In this document: piece by piece, positions 10,714 to 23,026 of the stretch
Layout: the number at the start of each line of letters is the position of its first letter
Numbering within the stretch: the first letter of the stretch is position 1
NCBI GenBank assembly: GCA_958295665.1
Contig: OY282558.1
Coordinates: 64,592,789 to 64,656,788 of the forward strand
DNA from: Tipula vernalis
Taxonomy: Eukaryota > Arthropoda > Insecta > Diptera > Tipulidae
Length of the DNA stretch: 64,000 nt
Direction of reading: 5' to 3'
Position numbers and translations under genes: made by a program
Notes under the pieces: model-generated
Database searches by the model: none
What the model was told of the DNA's origin: nothing
The model's input: the letters and a program-made list of their open reading frames with translations, nothing else

Positions 10714-12480
10714 TCACTGGAACCAATTTGAGCTACTTATGTAGCGTAAGATATCTCGCACATTGCAGTTCTTGAGATCCATAGGGTCGTCCAAACTATA
10801 CTTACCCAGATATTTGTGCCTCCTGTAAGCTAGCGCCGGGCATGAGCAGAGGAAGTGACTCAGAGTCTCTTCCTCCTCCTCGTCCATGCAGCTTCTACAG
10901 AAGTCATTGGTCATTGACCCAAGCCTCCTCGCATGCTCCCCAATGAGGCAGTGTCCTGTGAGTACCCCTACGACTATACCTAAGTCAGGTCTGCGTAGGG
11001 ATAGTAGCGTCTTGGAGCGCTTCAAGTCCAGTTTCGGCCAGACTTGCCGCGCTACATTGCATGTTATGGTGTTAGTCCACCTCTTCTGTGCCGAGGCTAT
11101 TGCCTCATTACCAAGCGCCCTAAAAATCGCCGCTATGGGCCTCCCCAGATTTGCCCTTTCCGGTTTCAATTGGAGAGTTGTACCTTGCCTTGCCAGTTCA
11201 TCCGCCCTGCAGTTCCCCAGTACGTCCGAGTGACCGGGGACCCAGACTATCTGGATATTGAACTGCTCACTCATCTCGTTAAGAGATGAGCGGCACTTCA
11301 ATGCCACCACGGATGTCAGAGAAACTGATTCCAGCGACTTGATTGCCGCCTGACTGTCCACATGTATTGTTATATCCCTTGTGTATATGACATTATGCCT
11401 CAACCAAGTCAGCGCTTCCTCAATCGCTACCACCTCCGCCTGTTACATACTGCAGTGATCAGGAAGACGAACGGATAAATTCACATTTAATTTGCCACAA
11501 AAGACTCCTGCTCCGACTTTGCCGTCTAGCTTGGAGCCGTCAGTGTAAAATTGTATACAACCAGTTTCTGCTATTGACCGGTTCCCCCAGGATTCCCTTG
11601 AGGGGAGAAGAGTCCGGAAACCCTTTTCAAAGCATACAACCGGTATTGTGTAGTCACTATTCTCCACATCTGCCTTTAGCGACCTGCCAATCGTCGAGTG
11701 GCCCATCTGAAGGCATTTCCACTGACACACGGCAGAGAGTCGTGCAGCCGTAGTTGCCGCTCTCTGCTTACCAAAGATGTCGACAGGAAGAAGGTAGAAC
11801 ATAGCCTCCGGAGCACGTGTAGGGGTTGTCCTCAGTGTCCCGCTTATAAGCAAGCAGGCCGTTCTCTGTACCTTCTCTATCTTATTCTTATAAGTTTTCT
11901 TGTCTAGTGCTGGCCACCACACACTCACCCCGTACACCAGAATCGGTCTGACTACAGCGGTGACAAGCCAGCGTACCAGCTCTGGTTTTAGACCAAATCT
12001 ACTTCCGACGGCGTTCCTACATGAGTACAGAGCCATGGTAGACTTCTTTACCCTCTCTAAAATATTGGGCATCCAATTTAGCCTACTGTCCAAGATTATG
12101 CCCAAAAATCTTGCCTTATCAGTAAAGGCCAGCGCCGTGCCATTTAAGGTAGGAGGGGCGATTACCGGAATTTTATATTTCTTGGTGAAGAGTACCAGCT
12201 TTGTTTTGGATGGATTTATACCCAGCCCACATTTGCTGGCCCACTTTGTAATGATTACGAGCGCGTGTTGCATGACCTCCTTAATCGTGCCTAGATACTT
12301 CCCCGAAATCGCTATCGCCACGTCATCTACGTACGCTATCACTCCTATTCCCTCCCTCTCCAGTTCCAAAAGTAATCCATTGATAACTATGTTCCAGAAA
12401 AGAGGTGATAGAACACCACCTTGCGGAGTTCCTCTATTATTATTATTTACTGGAGGGCCATGTGGGCGATAAGCCACCTC
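10714..12480 (-). pseudogene. LINE-A(-) ORF2 3' half: RT palm-thumb and RNase H
   Basis: From 12430 leftwards: NNRGTPQGGVLSPLFWN, then YVDD at 12333-12322 (the plus copy has YADD), the thumb (FLGIILDSRLNW) and the LVYGVSVWWPAL region. RNase H begins FYTDGSKLDG. An in-frame TAA at 11445-11443 (PDHCSM-stop-QAEV; the plus copy has CSVYQAEV) splits the domain. It continues with VDSQAAI, WVPGHSDVLGN and RADELAR, then a C-terminal HFLCSCPALAYRRHK and ends SSNWFQ. Apart from the single stop, the RNase H to C-terminus is intact. Confidence 0.85.
12424..12436. repeat. 13-bp TSD of LINE-B (second copy at 17992-18004)
   Basis: CGGAGTTCCTCTA occurs here and at 17992-18004, immediately flanking LINE-B. 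The undisturbed LINE-A(+) copy has the corresponding sequence once, at the GTPQGG codons of RT near 26735. This proves insertion of LINE-B into an existing LINE-A. Confidence 0.95.
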
Positions 12481-12599
12481 GCACCGCGACCTAAAAGATC
12501 TATTGTGCTGGACCCTACTTAATTATCCGTCCAGTCAATATTCAGGCTCTTAATGAATCTGACAATGCTACTGGCCGGTACAAGATACATACTATCCGG

Positions 12600-15500
12600 G
12601 CTCATTGTTCTCCCTCCTAGATGTTGCAGTCTTTGCTGGAAAATGGCTGGGCAATGGCACAGAACATGTTCCGCTGATTCCGCTTCCAGACCGCAGAAGC
12701 GGCATCAATCTGTCGTACTTAGGATCATCTTCTTAAGGTGATACCTTAAAGGGACATGACCTGTGAGGAAGCCAGTTAGCAGCCTCAACTCAGGTTTCCT
12801 AAGTTCAAGACACTCCTTAACCCTGACAGACGAAGGTGATATACATTTCTTCGCCTGTCGTAAACCTGGAATTCTGCGCCAGTAGGAGGACTTTTGAACA
12901 TCCTCCCAGCATTTTACCGCTGCTCTAAGGTGTCCCTTAGTGACACCGCAGAAGTGTTCTGGTCCAATAAATGGAGAGGCAGAACCCTCACGGGCGACGC
13001 CATCAGCTGCCTCGTTTCCTTCGATTCCAGTATGACCTGGCACCCACATAAGTGTTACCTTATTTGAGCCTGTCAGATGTTTAATAACCTTCAGACAATC
13101 CCATACCAGCCTTGACTCAACGGTACAAGACCTAAGAGCTTTTAAGGCCGATTGGCTGTCTGATACAATATAAATCTTTGCATTGTTTAGGCCTTTTGCT
13201 ATGCCTATCCTAGCGCAAAGTTCTATAGCATGTACTTCTGCTTGAAAAACGGTAGCATTGATACCGAAGGACTTCGAGAGAGTAGTGCCACTCCCGTGTA
13301 TTCCTATCCCCGCCCCATCTTCCGTTTTTGATCCATCTGTAAACCATACCATGGACCCTAGCTCAAATGATGGTCCACCTGCCCTCCACACATCCCGGTC
13401 AGGTAACCAAACACAGAATGGTTTGTGGAAGTCCAGTTTAGCTGGCATACAGTCGGAAGGCATTCCTATGGTAGGGTCTGTCTGAAATTCCTTAAGGATT
13501 TCCAGATGACCCACCATATTGCCTGGTTTGATATTTCCTTCCGCCTGCATTTTCAGGGCCATAATTGCAGCATCCTTTTAATATGCAGGTGTAACGGTGT
13601 CAGTCCTAGAAGTGTCTCCACCCCCACGGTTGGACATGACTTCATTAAGCCCGTAACACCGATGCAGGCTACACGCTGAATCTTATTCAATAAGGTTTGC
13701 GTTGTCTTCTGCTCAGTTTTAGGCCACCATACAACCGATGCGTAGGTGACCATAGGCCTAATGATTGTAAGAAATGACCAGTCGATCATTTTGGTTGTAG
13801 TCCCCAAGTACGCCCATAGAGTCTTTGACAGGCCCAGAGAGCCTTGATGGCTCTATTTTGAACTTTCAACAAATGTTGGTTCCGGTTCAGTCTTTGATCT
13901 AGGATAACTCCTAGATATTTAACCTCGCTGGAAAAAGGCACAGTATTACCGTTTAACGAGGGAGCTGTAAGCGCAAGCATTTTCCTCCTCGTAAAAGGAA
14001 CAATGACAGTTTTGCTTGGATTGACACTGAGTCCTTCCTGGTAACACCACTGCCATATTATATTGAGTGCATTTTGCATGCGATCAGAAATGACCTCATC
14101 AAACTTGCCTCTGATTATGATAGCCACATCATCCGCATAGCCCTGGACATAAAACCCATGGCTACTCAGAAGGACCAGTAGTCCGTCAATAACCAATGAC
14201 CACAAAAGAGGAGATAGTACGCTCCTTTGGGGACAGCCCTTTACGGCCTTGATGGTTACTGATTCGCCACCTAGTCTGGCAGTAATCTCACGATGTTCCA
14301 GCATGGAACGGATCCACCTAATTGTAGAAAGCGGAACCCTTTTTCCCATTGCTGCCCTCTCTATAGATCCATAGGAGGTATTATCAAACGCCCCCTCAAT
14401 GTCCACAAAGGCACAAAGGGCAATTTCTTTATAAGTCACTGCTTTTTCAATCCTCGTGACTAGACCGCTAAGGGCCATAACCGTGGATTTACCAGTTTGA
14501 TACGCAAACTGGTCCCGATGCAGCGGATTCTTTCCAAGGACCTCACTTCTTATTTGATCGTCCAGGATTTTTTCCATCGTCTTCAAAAGAAACGATGTGA
14601 GGCTAATTGGCCGATATGCCCTGTCCTGGGTGTCTGGACGACCCCCGCCCTTTGGTATAAAGACCACATTTTGTTTCCTCCACAGTTTCGGAATATATTT
14701 AGTTAAAAGCATAACTCGCTCGAAACATCTGGATCAAGCTGGAGAGTATTTCCTCAATACCTTTTTGAAGTAAAGCTAGAAAGATACCTTCCCCTCCAGC
14801 GGATTTGAAAGGTTTGAAAGACCCAATAGCCCATCGCACCTTGCTGGGTGTGAAAATTTTTCCAGAGAGACTCCAGATCCTACTGTGAGGCGCATAGGCC
14901 ACCTCAATTGAGGGATAATGCGAGTCCTCTTGGGCTCCTACCACTACTGAATCCGGAAAGTGGGTCTCTAACAGTACCTCTAAGGTTTCCTTCCGGTTTT
15001 CAGTGAACCCCCCATCTTGCTTCTGGAGAAGTCCTAAACCATTTGAATGATCCCTGGAAAGGACTTTCTGGAGACGAGCTGCAGAGGGCAATTCATTGAT
15101 TCCCTCACAGAAATTCCTCCAGGTAGCCCTTTTGGATCTCCTTAGTTCGAGATTATATTCCGTCAAGGCCATCTTATACTCGCCCCATTCACCGGTGCGT
15201 TTAGCCTTGTTGAATAATCTTCTCGATTTTTCCTCAGTTTATCCAGCGTCCCGTTCCCCCAAGGGACCACCTTTGTGGACTCTCTTCGCTTAACTGGGCA
15301 GCTGTTCTCGTAAGCCAAGTGTATAGAATTATGCAGCTGGCTTGAACATATCTCCAAACCCTCTGGAGACTCTATGTTCCCCACAACCGAGGGCATTTCT
15401 GATTCGAGTGAGACTCTATAAGACGCCCAGTCGGTCAGTTTTGGAATTCTGATTTCCTGCCGCTGCATGGTCTCAGCCGCCAAATCGAATCTGATGTACC

Positions 15501-16155
15501 AGTGATTCGATAATGAGGCCTCTTCAGACACATGCCAGTTTTTGACCAAGTCGCTGAAATGCGGACTAGCAAGTGTCAAATCTAGGACCTCTTGCCTAAT
15601 CGCATTTATAAAAGTAGGTTTCCTTCCCCTATTGACAATGTCTACATTATTTGAGATCAGAAATTCAAAAAGGTACTCACCCCTGTTATTGATGTCCGTG
15701 CTACCCCACACCGTGTGGTGCGCGTTTGCATCGCATCCTATCAGGTAGGCCAGCCCATTGCGTTTGCAATGAGCTATGAGCCGCCTAACATCAAGTGGAG
15801 GTATTAACTCTGAGTCTCCAGGAAAGTAGGCGGAGGCCATTATAGCCTCCTGTTTGCCTCTTTCACCCAGAACCTCCACCATTACTGCAACCAAGTCCCT
15901 GGAGATGAACTCTGAAATGGGAATAAAATTAATTTTCGAACTGGCCAACGCAGCCGCTCTTGGACTCTGAGTTCCGTAATGATAAATTAACTTACCCACT
16001 TGATTTGCTATACCTCTAATCTGGTTACCAATCACCCATGGCTCCTGGATTAGAGCCATGCCAATGTTTTGGCAGATAAACCTACGACAAAGGACGTCCG
16101 AAGACGCGTTTGCATGATGCAGGTTTATCTGCAGGTAGGCGAAGTGGGCCTTCAA
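12600..16155 (-). pseudogene. LINE-B ORF2: endonuclease, RT, RNase H
   Basis: Five overlapping frames read in order. Endonuclease (16155-15163): LQINLHH, LIQEPW, GCDANAHHTVWGS and a last box SNHWYI where SDH is expected (Asp to Asn). Linker (15172-14699): RRSKRATWRNFC. RT (14712-13786): LWRKQNVVFIPKGG, YRPISLTSFLLKTMEK, FVDIEGAFDN, GCPQRSVLSPLLW (usual GG replaced by RS) and YADD. RNase H (13562-12705): FTDGSKTEDGAG, QAEVHAIEL, SDSQSAL, WVPGHTGIEGNEAAD, with all four acidic residues kept. The start is TTG, overlapping the ORF1 stop as TTGA, probably a decayed ATGA. Each frame junction is a small indel. Confidence 0.85.
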
Positions 16156-17415
16156 TTTACCGAAGGCCCCTTCTGAAGGCCCTGCTCAGCTTCCTTTTCA
16201 GCAACGCCACCACCCGCATGCTTTTTTTGTCCGGCCGATGGCTGAGCAGTGTCCTCCATCGCCGTTCTGCTGGCCCCCGCTGCCTGAGAGCCACCAGGCC
16301 TAACCAGTGGCTTGCACGGGGGGAGCCCTTGTGAGACCTTCCCCCGCGGAACCCCTGACGTCTTCCTCTCCCTTTCCCGCCTTCTCCTCACCTGTCTCCT
16401 GGAGAGGGCGGTCACCCCGGTGGTCTAAGCTACAGGTGCCGCTACCGTAGCTTCTACAGGCTTCACCACTTGGGTCCCGCCGACAGAAGCCGGTTTAGCT
16501 CCACTCTGACCACCCTTGGGATGCAATTGTACAGTCCCGAACTTATAGTTGACCTTAAAGCCAACCCGCTTGAGCTTCTCAACTGAAGAGTGGTCCATAG
16601 AGAACGTGAAAAAGGCCGAAGAGCCTTTCGCCTCTCTCCTGATCACTCTCCAGTTGATCGCCTGCATGCCCTCATTTTGGCTATTTATAAAGCCAAAAAG
16701 CTTCTCCGTGGGCAATTCAGCACTATTTGGGAAGGTGCCGAACACAATCCTGGCTCGAGGCAGGCTTTCCGCCTCGGCCACGATCAGCTGCGCACCCTCC
16801 CATGGCTTGATACTGCCTGGTCAGCACAGGTTGGTACCAGCCAACCAGGCCGAAGCTGACTGCCAAGGAATTTAGGTTTAAGCTCCTTGGCCTCTTGCTC
16901 ATGCACCTTATCTAGGATGCCCTCCTGGACAGCCTTAAGCTGCTCTCCAGTGAGGACAACGTCTAGAAAACCAGTGGGCAAGATCCCAACGATCTCCGAC
17001 TCCGCAGTCTGCCTGAAGGTAAGTCCAGACCGGACCGCAGAACCCGAGACCGTCGGGACAGATTCTTCTCCCCTGGCCTTTTTTTGTGCCGGTGGAGTAC
17101 CCTCATCCGAGCGGATCCTCTTTGACGGTGGGGCCTCTGCGGGAGCACAAGACTCCCTTTGTGGCCGCATCGCCAGAAGCCTTGTCTCGCTTCCGGGCGG
17201 TTTGCCCTCAGGAAGAAGCCTCTTGTACCGCTTCTTCGCGGCCCTACACATTTTCACGCGAGGAGCGGTTTGAGCGAGGAAGGTTTGCGAGGAAGGTTTG
17301 TCAGTGATGCTGACAGTTCCTTTCGGGTACCTTCCCGATGACTTTGCCCCCCCCGCTTTCACAGAGGCGATACCCCCACTTACGGGGCCGAGTTCTTATC
17401 TCCTGAGGTGTCCAT
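16152..17415 (-). pseudogene. LINE-B ORF1, DUF4780-like RNA-binding protein
   Basis: It starts MDTSGDKNSAP at 17415 and hits a stop after 12 codons that a single-base loss explains; the Lys/Arg/Pro-rich body continues 17362-16784. After a second frameshift, 16781-16425 contains LPRARIVFGTFPNS, INWRVIRREAKGSSAFFTFS and VNYKFGTVQLHPK, a pattern that resembles DUF4780 domains of insect LINE ORF1 proteins. A TAA at 16425 precedes the last 87 codons. The stop at 16152 overlaps the ORF2 start. The likely role is RNP formation; the domain name is from memory of the pattern. Confidence 0.7.
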
Positions 17416-18001
17416 GTCGGAGTTGAGAACTAATTTCTCAAGCCGAGGGCCAAGGTCCTCGAACACCACCGCGGAACTATCGCTGGTGCATGACGCTTTA
17501 GGAGCGTCATCATCCTTATTATTTTTACCTTGTTTATACATTTTGTTCCCACGAGTTGCTGGGAAAAGAAAGTCGCCTGTGGGACACCCAGCTTTACCAC
17601 AGAAAGGCTAAATAAAACTGGAGGGCGCCTGGTATCCAGAGTCCGCATACTTTGGACTGATTAACCTATCAGCCATTCATCTATCGGCATATGCTGCTCC
17701 ACCTTAGATTAGGGTTTTTTATCAAGGATTTCTCCTTTAGCGCCGTACTTTAGCCTGTGCCAAATGGTCAGAAGTACCAAAGGGCCTCAGTTACCAGTGA
17801 TTGCCACGAGGAGGCAGTACGTACACCTGCGAATTGTGACCAGGTTACCCCTTCCACAATTGTACCCATCACGCCAGCTGCCTAAAACATGACTAGAACA
17901 GCTCGCGTAATGTGCACCCTACCGAAAGGTTATGAGCTGGTAGATTACTCTACTCAACTTTGATCCCCCCCTCCAGTAGACGCCAAATCACCGGAGTTCC
18001 T

Positions 18002-19362
18002 CTAACTAATAATCCTGTTAATAATCCTGCCTTCTAGCATCTGATTTATTAATCTCCCTAAGGAGTCGTCCACACCTAAGAAAGACAGTCCTTCCCGAAC
18101 TGCCTCCGTCCTGACATTGTTAAAGGCGCCCTCTATATCGAGGAAAGCTACCATACAGTACTCTTTCGAGTGGTCAATTTTTCGCACCAGGGAATGCAGA
18201 GCCGTGTCCACAGATCTCCCTTTCCAGTACGCATTTTGAGAAGTCACCCAATTACATCTTTCCAATGTTTTCAACAGAAAGGATGATAGAGTTATCGGTC
18301 CTAGGTCCTTTGGGTAGGCCTGTGATTTCTTCCCCGTTTTCGGGATGAAAATCACCCTAACCTCTGTCCATTTCCTAGGAATATAATTCAGTTTTAGACA
18401 CCCCCTGAAGATCACCTACAGCCATGGGAGAATGATCAACGAGTGTTTTTGCAGTTCCGCTGGGATGATACCGTGGGAAATGGGTATTCAACAGAAGCGC
18501 CAGTGATTCCCCAGTAGACGTTGTCCACAGCCCATCAGGTTTGATTAAGTAACTAGGGCTCGTTGGACTCTTAGATAAGATTTTCCTGAGGCGCGAAGTC
18601 TCCGAAACACCTTCCATTTTTTCACAGAATAGTCTCCAAGACCTCCTCCGCGCCCTCCTTAATTCCTTTTTATACTTTTTAAGGTGCTCCTTATAGGAGT
18701 CCCAGTCCTGAGCTTTCCTAGAGCACTTTGCTCTATTGAATGCTTTTCTACACCGTGAACGTAGGAATCCCAGCTCCCTGGACCACCATACCGGTTTCTG
18801 TTTCCCTTTAAGTATTCTCCTGGGGCAAGCAGTGTCCAAGGAAAAGTTACAGGCGCTTGTGATTTCCTCCACCAGGAAATCCAGCTCCTTCTCTGTGGCT
18901 GGGGGCTTCGGAGCATCGGTCGATAAGAGTCCTACTAACACTTCCCCGTATTTGTTCCAGTTAGTCCTTCTAGGATTCCTGAAGGATTTCCGGGTAACAG
19001 GGTGAATATCAATATTAAAGGTCACGTACCGATGGTCCGAGAAGAAGTGCTCCTTCGCCACCCGCCATTTTTTGACCATATGTATAATGAAGTCCGATGC
19101 AAAGGTAACGTCCAGTATCTCCTGCCTATTACTAATAATAAAAGTGGGCTCTTGCCCCAGATTATACACTGCAAGGTTAGTACCTAATAAGTAATCAAAT
19201 AAGTACTCCCGTCTCCAGGCCGACTGCCGTTACGTCTCCACTACCATATTGTGGAAGAAGAATTTAGAAGAGTATAAAATTGTATATCCTTTTAAACCGA
19301 GGCCACAGGTCTTGTTTTTACTAATCCAGGGTTCTTGAACTAGGATTATGTCCTCATCCAAT
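18002..19362 (-). pseudogene. LINE-A(-) ORF2 5' part: endonuclease and RT N-terminus
   Basis: From 19362 leftwards: EDIILVQEPW and GLKGYTI of the endonuclease, a short disturbed stretch, then (19169-18375) NLGQEPTFIISNRQEILDVT and the catalytic box FFSDHRYVTF (SDH intact), a basic linker (RRARRRSWRLFCEKMEG) and RKILSKSPTSPSYLIKPDG. After a frameshift with loss of the KSAGPDQI region, RT starts (18415-18002): YIPRKWTEVRVIFIPKTGK, PITLSSFLLKTLER, FLDIEGAFNN. Directly right of the TSD a short deletion removed the LGDSTIKRR segment seen in the plus copy. Confidence 0.85.
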
Positions 19363-19364
19363 TT

Positions 19365-20228
19365 TTCGTAAGTTTCATCTTTTTTTGTTCCATTTTTCTA
19401 CCGGTATTCTTTCGGTTAAATATATGATTTTGTTGCCACTTTTGCGTAACTGTCATTTGCAAATGTCAACAAACTCAAATAAAACAGCAGTTCTACCTTT
19501 CACAATATGGGTATATTGTGTAACATTAACTTTCGTTACGGAAGTCAACTATAGTTTGGAGTCACGTCTTTAGATAGAGTCGCTATGAACAAATAACTGG
19601 GTCTGCAGACAAATACCTTTAGACCAGGAAAACCCTTACACAAAAATTTTAAGTTCTAAAGCAAAACAAGTTGGCGTTTAATTTTTTGTTTTAATTTTTA
19701 ATTTATTTCATACTTATAACAGTAATTAAACAATTTACTTAAATCCTAGATAATAATTTTAAATTGCTCTTTAAAAATAAAAGAGTGACAAGTTCATACA
19801 TATAAATTTATGACGTAGGGTATCTTTGTTTATTTGATAACAAATTTAATTAGTTTTTTATTTAATTAATTATCACAAAAAAAAAATAATTTATAATTAT
19901 TATTATTACGTTACAAACAATAGAAGTAGTTTCTCGCGTTAATATTATATATTTTTAAGAGAATTTAATTACGCGTCCAATTAAAATAATAATTAATTAA
20001 AATTAATGGTATTTAGGTTCAGAAGTTTTTTTTTTTAAGTATTATCGAAGAATTATTAAAAAGGTAGTTGACGGAATATGATAATTTTCTAAATATTTAA
20101 TGATGATTTTTACAAAAACAACAAAAAAAAAAAAAACGGGTCCCTAATATTTAGAAAATAATTAAACATAAAAACTAAAAATTAATTGGCTTAAATTATT
20201 ATTATTAATTATTTGTTTTAAATTTAAT
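19365..20228. other. 4E-BP downstream region, AT-rich
   Basis: Very AT-rich DNA between the truncated LINE-A and the 4E-BP stop codon, including the 3' UTR of the minus-strand gene. Several TTTATT stretches on the plus strand (AATAAA on the gene strand) could serve as polyadenylation signals, but none can be chosen from sequence alone. No other gene seen. Confidence 0.5.
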
Positions 20229-21579
20229 TTAAATGTCCATGTCAAATAATTGCTCGTGATCATCATGTGGTGGTTGTTTCTTTTGCTGCTGCTGCTGTTG
20301 CTGGTGGTGGTGGTGCACCGGTTTTGGTGGACTTCGAGACATTGATGCTTTTGTATTTTGGACTGGGGAATGAGGATTGCCGCGCACCAATCCGCTTGGT
20401 ATACAACTTTTAGGTGGTGTTCGGCCAAGCGGTGAATTTTTTAGATTCATCAAAAAGGAACGTTCATAAATGATTTTTGTACCTGGAAGAGTAGATAAGA
20501 AACAAAATAAATTATTTAGGTATTTTTTTTTGTTGGTCAATGGCCAAATTCAAAGACATATCTTCTTTCTTTATTTATATTTAATATTTAAATGAGACGA
20601 GTATAATACGTGCCCTTGAGAATATAATATATTTTGGCGATACAGCAAATCGCGTAATGAATTTGTAATTCAATTTTTTTTTTGTTTTGTTTTGCATTAA
20701 GTATTGTTGTTATTATTGTTGTCGACAAAATAGAACAACAAACATAATAAATTTATTGTCTTCCGTATAGTTTTCTTATTTACATAAATAAAACGATTAT
20801 AAAAATGTGCAGTCAACTAGAAAAATTGTCGTTAAGTACATACCTATATACATAAGTACAGAAAATCATTTTATCTGTATAAACACAACCTACATCACAC
20901 CGGCATATTATATAACCGGGCGGCTTCTAATCATAATAAAATATTTACGCGTTAAAAATCAAGAAAAAAACAAAAATCGTGAGTGCAAGTAGTTTTTTTC
21001 TCTTCTCGTTTAAACCGCTATAAAATTTTTTCTAAAAATAAATTTGATTTTCCGCTTTTCCGTGTGGTGTGATCCACACGCGGTTTGGCTAGATTACAAT
21101 ATATTTTCGATTCCATTCAAACACAATATTTATTCATCCAATTGATTTGTCCTCGAATATTTTTTTTGTTGTATTAATGTGCTTTTGGAGGCGATCTGTG
21201 TTAATCTAAGCGACCATTCCACTGTAGTGTAAAAAAGTTTAATGTATTGATCTAAGGTCATCCTCATACAAAGCATAAAAATTATTTTCTTAAATTAATT
21301 TACTACACATTACTGCGTAGTATTATCAATGTATTAAATCTTGTATCACCCCATAGGAGCAAAAATTTTCGTATTAACGCACTTAACAAAGAAAAATCGA
21401 TATACAAAAATAAAAAATAAAAAATTCGACCTACCTCCTGGTGTTGTCGAGTATAAAGTTCCACCCGGGGTTGATGAATATACGTCGGGTAGCTGAGACG
21501 GATCGGTAAGTAAAACCCGTTTCGAGGGGATTATTTGGGCATGTGAGCATGCCAATCGTTCCATTTGTGATGCAGACAT
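20229..21579 (-). CDS. Thor: eIF4E-binding protein (4E-BP)
   Basis: Two coding exons: 21579-21435 and 20482-20229, joined across a 952-bp intron (donor GTAGGT, acceptor TTCCAG), giving 132 residues. The protein represses cap-dependent translation by binding eIF4E when hypophosphorylated; TOR phosphorylation releases it. Visible landmarks fall at the same residue numbers as in human 4E-BP1: Thr37 and Thr46 in two TPGG repeats, the eIF4E-binding motif YxxxxLM (Tyr54, Leu59, Met60), Ser65 (NSP) and Thr70 (TPP). The C-terminus is a TOS motif, FDMDI. A His4-Gln7 tract (residues about 104-116) is an added low-complexity insert. The start ATG gives MSAS, shared with insect orthologues. Splicing restores a Gly codon (G|GT). 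This is the only clear host gene in the window. Confidence 0.95.
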
Positions 21580-22970
21580 TATACAGATTTAAATTATTTT
21601 TTCGACGCACTTGGAATTATGAAAACTTTTTTTAATTTTATTAATTTTTCCACACAATTTTTCTCACTTTTAGTTTTCACTTTTTTTTTTTTTAAGTAAC
21701 TATTTTATTATACAGAAAACAACGTTAAACCACTGAATATATGCGAATTAAAACACTTGGTTTCACTTGGAATTCAAAAAGCTGACTAAAAAGTTTCAGA
21801 TTTTATTTTGAGTATTTAAAGGAAAACAAAAACAAGTGAATAATGAAATTGTTTGTATATAGTGGTGTGTAGTATTAACGGTATTATGGTGGTGGTATCG
21901 TGATATCAGTAAACATACAACCGAGTAGTATATATAAGATTTGTTATTTTGGTTTTGTTTTTATGAATGTGTTCGATTTTGTTTTTGTTTTATTAAGTAT
22001 CTTACTACTACTATACTCGGAGCTATGTAATTTATATAGCTGGTGATGGTATGAGACGGCGAAGCTGATATAGAAAATGTTGTTTTGTTTTTATTTGATA
22101 ACCAGAACTGGATTCTATCTGGTGACGGAAGTTTTTGTTTTTTGATAATTATTTTGTGTTCCTAAAATGGGCATTATAGCTATAGTGTATCGGTGTCAAG
22201 TGGAAAAAAACTTGGTTATTTGTTGTCTAGTCGTAATGGATTCGTTTTAAGTGTTATGATTCGACCAGGTCTTTGTGTAATTTAGTGGAAATGGTGTTTA
22301 GTGCTTTCGTACCGTTCGTAAAATGTTTTATTATTTTGACAGGTCCATTTTGCAAAATTTGCACGACGGTACATTACAGGGCCAAATATCACGTTTAGTC
22401 GCTTCTGTTAAACCTATAAAGCTGAAACTTTGAAAATATTAGATGTCTTAGTAACAAAATTAATAAAACTTGAAATGTGTACCGGTCTACATATTAATTT
22501 GTAACCATCCAACAATAAAAAAAAACAAAGGAATAGAAATAATTTATGTTAACCAATATTTCAAGTAATGTTTTCCGGTAAATCCAGACTAATCAGCTAA
22601 CTCAATGTTTGATAGTATAAAATGTTTGCATTTTAGTTTCAAAATTATTAAGCGCTGATAATGCTACTCTGAAGCTGATAATACTACTCGAATTTTAACA
22701 AATTAAAAAATAGTGAAACTACCAACATGGTCGTTAGGACCAACTTACCTCATCACATAGATTGCATAATTCTGCACGATATACCATAAAATCATAAAAA
22801 CGAGTAGTATTCGATTGTACTCTCTTTGGTTTCTTCCCTGGTAATATAGCTTACATTTATCAAATTGGCTTTTATGGCAAATGAATTCATTCAGAAATTA
22901 ATTGAGGGGTTTAAAACTAAATACCCGCGTCCTTAATTTTTGTCTAACAATTTATTTATATTTACTTTAT
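21580..22970. other. 4E-BP upstream region (5' UTR and promoter)
   Basis: About 1.4 kb between the 4E-BP start codon and the LINE-A(+) 5' end. It should contain the 5' UTR and promoter of the minus-strand gene. There is a Thr-rich poly(T) run at 21674-21694 and several TTTGTTTT tracts. No ORF is seen. The plus-strand LINE-A begins at its far edge, head-to-head with the gene. Confidence 0.5.
21909..21915 (+). promoter_or_regulatory. Candidate FOXO core site upstream of 4E-BP
   Basis: GTAAACA, about 330 bases upstream of the start codon. Thor is a known FOXO target in Drosophila. A 7-base core is expected by chance in AT-rich DNA, so this is only a candidate. Confidence 0.2.
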
Positions 22971-23026
22971 AATACCCGTGGCGTACTGCAGCTATCGGGG
23001 AGGTCACAGGTGGTGGATAGTGGACG

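Larger units (their letters stand above)
12437..17991 (-). mobile_element. LINE-B: full-length non-LTR retrotransposon, degenerate
   Basis: About 5555 bp. On the minus strand: 5' UTR (17991-17416), ORF1 (17415-16152), ORF2 (16155 to about 12600) with endonuclease, RT and RNase H, a short 3' UTR and a (TTA)n tail at 12437. Flanked by the perfect 13-bp TSD CGGAGTTCCTCTA. Both ORFs carry several frameshifts. The two-ORF layout with C-terminal RNase H resembles insect LOA/I-group elements. It is the parent type of the mini-LINE at 5711-6315. Confidence 0.9.
10628..19362 (-). mobile_element. LINE-A minus copy, 5'-truncated and split by LINE-B
   Basis: A non-LTR element with endonuclease, RT and RNase H, related to the plus copy at 22975-28525. 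The 3' half lies at 10628-12436 and the 5' part at 17992-19362; LINE-B sits between. The 3' end is GGTTAGGTTAG on the plus strand (10628-10638), i.e. a short CCTAACC tail. The 5' end is truncated inside the endonuclease domain near 19362. Related by domain order to RNase H-bearing LOA/I-like insect elements; the exact clade was not determined. Confidence 0.85.

Noticed and set aside
11900..12472. 190-codon plus-strand frame
   Set aside because: Antisense shadow of the LINE-A RT; no motif of its own.
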